64,000 nucleotides of DNA from Lotus japonicus (taxonomy: Eukaryota > Streptophyta > Magnoliopsida > Fabales > Fabaceae). The DNA is taken from positions 3,477,001-3,541,000 of the forward strand of contig NC_080045.1 in the NCBI RefSeq assembly GCF_012489685.1, given 5' to 3'. The notes beneath the pieces were generated by a model. The model worked only from the letters and a program-made list of their open reading frames with translations, made no database searches and had not been told where the DNA came from. Numbering within the stretch: position 1 is the stretch's first letter; the number at the start of each line of letters is the position of its first letter. Made by a program: the position numbers and the translations under genes. Shown here in pieces: positions 58,614-64,000 of this stretch.

Positions 58614-61145
58614 ATGAAATTGAAGTCTAAGAAAGGATGGAAATCTATTGTACCTCTTCATTTGAAAGGAAAGTCAGCGACTCGCTTTTCTTTATTTCGC
58701 AAAGTTAATTCAGCTAGCTATGGACCTGGCAAAACACCAGTTTATCTGAATGTGTATGACTTGACACCCATGAATGGTTATGTGCATTGGGCTGGTCTTG
58801 GTATATATCACTCTGGTGTAGAAGGTATTATTTAGGCTTCAATGTCTTAAATTTTGATCTTGCTCTGTCTCTTTATCCAGGCATATATGACTTGTAAGTT
58901 GTAACTACCGTGCTTTTTTCTCAAATGTAGTACTTCTAGACCGTGTGCTGGAGGAGCATAAATTATTTTCATTTAAATGTGAATTTCATCTTCCAGATAA
59001 TGAGACAGCCTGGCTGGCAACCTAGGAGACCTAAATTTAAATCCTTGTATGTGATAGTGATATGCCTTCAGTTCAACCTTACCAAGTCTTGCTAGGTTAT
59101 GCTGTGTCAAAATTATTTCATGACTAGAGAAGGATATTTTTCTTAAGTGGCTGATGAGTGGTGATTGATTGGATACTAAATTTGCCTAATGCTTATAATC
59201 GGTGGCAATATGATAAAAATATTTCTAAACATATGGTAATTTGGCAGATAATGGCTTTGCAATTGCATTTATAAGAATTTTCAAGTTATTTCTGAAATCA
59301 CTAATATTTACATATGAACTTTGAAGTATTCTATGCATCAGTAATGCAAAGTTTAATAGTTCCCTATATATGTTGTTTTATATCTAACATAACATGTTGA
59401 TTAGGTATTGTATGATTGTCAATCGTCCTTCTTCCTTCTCTAATATAGCAATGTCAGCATGCAGATTGTCTGATTGCTTTGCATCTTTTCTCATATAAAT
59501 TTTTACACTGATAACTTGATGGTACTCTTGAGTGAAGAAACTGGAAAATGCTGCTGAGCACTGAAACACCAATTTGTAACTTCCATTAAGAATATTTGTT
59601 CCCATAGTTTCCTTGCTTCGATCTCTTCTTCTTTTCAAGTGCCCTAAATTTTCTCATCTAGAAATCCAAGGGATGTAATTGTTTTTCCTCCGTCATATGC
59701 AACTGTATACAGGATATAAATTAGGGACTTTATTTGTACTCAAGGTGGTTCCCGTATTCCGCATTAAGTTGCTGTTTGGATACCTCTTCTCTTTAAATGT
59801 AGCACTTCTATTCTGATGAACTTTACCTGTGTTTTACAGTTCATGGTGTAGAATACGCATTTGGAGCTCATGACTACGCAACAAGCGGTGTTTTTGAGGT
59901 TGAACCTCGGCAATGCCCAGGCTTCAAATTCAGGAAGTCAATATTCATTGGAACTACATCTTTGGATTCTGTTCAGGTTAGGGAGTTCATGGAACGCCAG
60001 TCAGCAAGCTACAATGGTGACACGTATCACTTGATTGTTAAGAACTGCAATCACTTCTGCAAAGACATCTGCTTCAAGCTGACAGGGAAATCAATTCCAA
60101 AGTGGGTTAATCGACTAGCCAGGCTAGGTATTTTCTCCACTACTTGTTTCATTAAGATGGTAGCTGCAATGTGCTTGATTAGAACAAATGGGGGATTGAA
60201 AGGTTTTATTCAACCTCACTTGTGTTTGGAAGAATTATTTTAGGGGAAGAAATTAACTTTTTACAAGCTTGCCCAAAAAAAAAATCTTTTTACAATTGAC
60301 CCTCCAAAATCTCATGTTTAGGAGATCTCTAAGTTCATTCCCTTCCTGCCCCTTGCAACTGCTTCTAACCTTATGTTGTCATATATGATTGCTTGTTTTA
60401 TTTGTATATCTTCATTTCATTATTCTGAAAAATAAAAGCTAACATTTCATGGATATTAGACAGGTTAGAGACATAACACTACATATGAGCTCTGTTCTAT
60501 GTTTGTGGCGTATTAAAAATAGGACAGAACAAGATAAATTTTGTTTTCACTAAAACAGGTGGACTCCGAGAAATAAAACAAAAGAGACTGTCTCATTTTG
60601 TGCTGTCTGGGGCAGCCGCTTTCTTATGTAGCCTTTGGTTCAGTTTTCTTAGCTTAAAAATTACTATAATGCTATCCTCTCTGTGCATGGTTGGAAATCT
60701 TTCTACAACTGACTCTAAAATCAATTTTAGGGAGAAGCAATTGTAAGTAGCTTTTGGATTTCATTCTGAGAAAAGAGAAGTTGATCCAAACATACCACTA
60801 GATATGATGTATACTATTGTTTTATGGCGAAACCTAGTACCACGCATGCATACCCAACATCATCATCAATGTTGATACATTGTGGCAGGTTCAATTTGCA
60901 ACTGCATTCTTCCTGAAGCACTGAAAATTTCTGCTGTGGGACATGATCCTGATTGTCAGCCTCGTGATAGTGAAAAGAGAAGGCTTCGAAACTCCTTCAA
61001 TTCCCTGTCCTCGATCTCCATGCGTCAAAAGCAACTGTCTAAATCTTCACTATTTCTGCAGTCGCCACTAAGAGGGTGCTTGTCGTCATCCTGGCCCTCG
61101 TGGGAGTTGAGGAAGTCCATTAATCGCTCCTTGAAAGAAAGGTAA
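58614..61145 (+). CDS. DeSI-like PPPDE peptidase, 3 exons
   Basis: Exons 58614-58824, 59840-60127 and 60889-61145 join with matching phases, giving 251 residues. The PPPDE domain spans about 40-165, with the catalytic pair His66 in 'GIYHSGVE' and Cys140 in 'VKNCNHFCKD'. Relatives act as deSUMOylating or deubiquitinating cysteine proteases; some plant members were linked to SUMO removal, but the substrate of this one is unknown. The C-terminus is a Ser-rich, basic tail without a fold. The start follows a leader intron and a short upstream ORF. The gene is intact. It sits far from the Ulp1-type gene and shows no clear tie to it. Confidence 0.85.
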
Positions 61146-62774
61146 CTGTTCAAAATGTAGGAAGGAAATGCATGTATGGTTGTATTCCTACGACTTTTGC
61201 TGTCTGTCTTTTGTAAGTAGATTTTAGGTTGTCACATAACTTGTTCACTTTCAAATACATTTTCTGTTGTCCTTGGCTGTTAAGTTTATCCCTTTCTTAT
61301 TGAATGTGGCGCAACGTTTGCCTTCGTCTCATTGATATGGCTTATTGTGCTGTCAATCAAGATGATCCTTCCTGAGCTATGCTGGAGAAAGCTAAGAGAA
61401 TTGTCAGGTTGAGTTGAGTTTAACTGAAATCTATACATGCTAAGGCTTTATTTTTTGTCAAGGTTACTTAGATTAACATTCAAACGGTTGCCGAGCAGCA
61501 CTTACAACTTATATCACGTGAGAATAAAACCACATAGTGATTCTACAATACAAGATAATAAATTAAGAAGGTGATACAAGTAGCTAACACACTAAAAGTC
61601 ATACCGAGCCCCTAATATCCAAGATTCAACAACATAACAAGCTGACTTCTGAGCTTGACACTGGAAGAACTCAATCGGCAACATTGAGGGCGAGATGGTG
61701 GTGGCAGTGGCTTAGATGGGAGCAGTTGAACTTGGAAATAATACGCATTTGCATGGCACAGAGATCAGCATCCAAAGTCAAATTCTATGAAGGCCATAAT
61801 TATGCCTGCTGAAAGTCACGATTTTGTTGATAAGATGATCTATATTTTGATGCATACAAGGCCGATAAGTTAAGAAAATGCATAACATAATCGTTTTTAA
61901 TTATAAAAATGCTATTTTATTTTTACTTCTTAATTTCTCCGTTTCTATTACTAGAATTGAATACTTGACATCAGAGAAGTGTGTTATAAGTTATAACAAC
62001 TAGCATGCGGGCCAATATTACCAGTCTTTACTTCTTATTTTGAAATGATTATATTGAAAACAATGAGAAAAAAAATCACTGCTTTATTATAGAAATCCTT
62101 AAATGTAGGAAATAAAATGACATTTTCATAGCTAAAGATAAAATAAAAACAAAAATAATTTTATACCTCTAAATCGACACTTAATTTTTCAATTAAAATA
62201 TATCTATTTCTGTACTATTTTACAATTCAGTGTACAAAATGAGTGCATTTTTTACAATAAAGCTCTGGTCAAATGTATGTCAAGGAGATTCATTACAAAA
62301 AAACTGGATTAAATAGTAAAAGTCATGAAATCAAATCAACCAATTTACAAATTTACGCGCTTCTCTGCGCCATTCCTAAATAGTTGAACTCCTACCTTCA
62401 TAAAGCTTCAGCAATTAGATTACAGGGTTACAATTTACAAACTTGCAGGTTGCAGACTAAATCTGCTCAACCATTACCAATGAATAAAATAATCAGAAGT
62501 CGCAATGACATTCTAAACCTCCAATTGGAGAGGATCCTCCCCCTGAACCTCAACAAATTGATCAGCCAAAAAATAGTACCAGAAGGTGTCTGCTCTGATC
62601 CTCACTCATACTTCAGAAGTAGAACCTATTAGAAATGCGCTAATGTGGAAGTGGAACCTTAACAGGATCCATGACATATACATTTTCAAATATTAATCCT
62701 GCACCGCACAGGATTTCCTATATTTACTTGTCCCTTCCTTATATACAATGAATACACAGACCACGTATGCTGAA
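61146..62774. other. Spacer between convergent genes
   Basis: Holds the 3' flanks of the DeSI-like gene and of the minus-strand gene to its right. It is AT-rich and nothing else was recognised. Confidence 0.5.
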
Positions 62775-64000
62775 CTAGCATTGGGATGACAAACCTGCAG
62801 AAACATGAAACAAATTATTCAGATCCAAGTTTACAAGGCCCTTCTAAAATGAGTTTAGGATATTAATCACATATGTCCCTTCAATTGGTGCTACTTCCAT
62901 GAGTTTAATTTCTAATATAAGTGCATGTTTTGAGGTTGTTCTGGAATTGATTCTAAAGGCAGAATCAAGACTCTCAGCTTCTGCGTTTCAGAAATGATTC
63001 TGAGGAAAACAAAAACCGATTCAAATATGCTATAAATCAATGAGTTTACTTTTAACAGGCACCTTGTTTTTCTCCTCTGTTAAATATTGATGGGAAAATT
63101 AAAGATTGATGGGAACAAAGGAATTTTGGGTTAAAAGTTACCAGACTTCATAAAAATTATACAAATTTTTATTATACAAATTTTTATTATGAACTTACAA
63201 GAGTAATCCCATGCTAACCTAGGAAGGTAGGACCAAATCAAACTTCCTTATCACAATCAGGACTATAACACACAATAACCTATACCTCTTATTTGCGTGC
63301 TTGAATGATAGTTAACCAGCAATTAACTAAAACTCATTATTGACATTAATTAGAAGATATTAGCATAATAGCATATGTAAGCAGTATTAGAGAACATGAG
63401 TACACAGTACTCATGTGCACTCGGTTGTATTAGATCGGCACATAAGAGGCAGTTAGTTTGAAAGCAGACTGTTAGTGACAGCTGAATATTGGTAATAGCT
63501 TGCTGTGTAAGCTACCTCATAAGCTCTATATAAAGAAGAGCTTAGTTTACAATTCTGTGAATGGAAAATACAGATTACTATCATTTCTGATTTCTCTCTC
63601 TCTATGAGTTCTTTCACTTTAACAAGCAGATACAATAGTGTCAAACTATGTCAAAAACACCACTGAAACTACATAACATTCGAAACTCAACTAAGACCGA
63701 GACCATGAAAAATAAATTGTCTTTGTAATGCAAAACACTAGGCAGGGTATTATTACCATTAAGAGTAGCGTGATATATTCGTTTTTCAGCTAGCCCAATA
63801 TCTGAAAGTATGAAATTACCCTGCAAACGAAACATATTAACAAAATATATTAACAATGTCTATCTCACACATATAAATAAAGATTGATTCCATCTACAGT
63901 TATAAAGGGAGTTACATACCTCACTGGCCATCAACCTTCTAACATTGTTAGCATATACTTTAGCAGACGCCTTCTCCTGCTGTGAGGGATAATAAGTAGG
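62775..64000 (-). CDS. C-terminal exons of a membrane-bound acyltransferase (LPEAT-like?), partial
   Basis: Three exons on the minus strand: 64000-63920 (continuing beyond the window), 63820-63757 and 62794-62775, with GT-AG borders. The tail reads 'YANNVRRLMASE', 'GNFILSDIGLAEKRIYHATL' and ends 'NGLSSQC'. This resembles the C-terminus of lysophosphatidylethanolamine acyltransferases (LPEAT1-type) that remake phospholipids at the ER, but the catalytic part is outside the window, so the assignment rests on a short stretch recalled from memory. The final coding exon is only 20 bases long. An alternative is any protein sharing this C-terminal motif. Confidence 0.5.

Noticed and set aside
62935..63040. 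New gene or RNA near the right edge
   Set aside because: The phrase 'gaattgattctaaaggcagaatc' is related to 27170 and 60715, so it is a repeat fragment.

Overview
This window is plant nuclear DNA. The genes have GT-AG introns, the intergenic DNA is AT-rich, and there are plant-only families: FAR1, B3, OEP24, GT77/RRA, PPPDE/DeSI and a Ty3/gypsy Tat-lineage element. The OEP24 protein and several MITE-like repeats look like those of legumes, so a legume (Fabaceae) is my best guess, but the species is not proven by the sequence alone.

Layout. (1) 1-22 kb is an accessory, repeat-rich block. It holds a broken FAR1-like gene, two small B3-domain genes on the minus strand, two arrays of a 192-bp satellite-like repeat, and many short tRNA-like modules. 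It also holds two paralogous genes of the plant 'putative transposon protein' type flanking an intact 11-exon Ulp1-type (C48) cysteine protease gene, and then a minus-strand GRF zinc-finger/membrane protein gene. The first transposon-protein gene and the Ulp1 gene share a colinear, diverged promoter segment. (2) 22-44 kb is ordinary gene space: a degraded TRIM-like element, OEP24 (with a large inverted repeat in its long intron), a NERD1-like membrane protein, a PP2C phosphatase with two upstream ORFs, and an RRA-type arabinosyltransferase. LINE, SINE and MITE relics lie between them. (3) 44.5-54.1 kb is one complete LTR retrotransposon of the Tat lineage, with 366-bp LTRs about 1.1% apart, dual RNase H and a 5-bp near-identical target duplication. 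Its sense gag-pol is broken by two frame slips, two stops and a changed protease motif. Its antisense gene downstream of pol is intact across a canonical intron and has its own TATA box. (4) 54-64 kb holds a DeSI-like PPPDE peptidase gene with a spliced upstream ORF, a Stowaway-type MITE in its first intron, and at the right edge the last exons of a minus-strand gene that is probably an LPEAT-type acyltransferase.

How they fit together. The housekeeping genes from 24 kb on look unrelated to each other. The left block is different: FAR1, B3, the two transposon-protein genes, Ulp1 and GRF are all families tied to transposons or chromatin. They are packed with shared repeats, and two of them share a promoter, so this block is the best candidate for an undescribed co-regulated or co-mobilised set. 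All gene models here were worked out by hand from reading frames and splice signals and have no transcript support.
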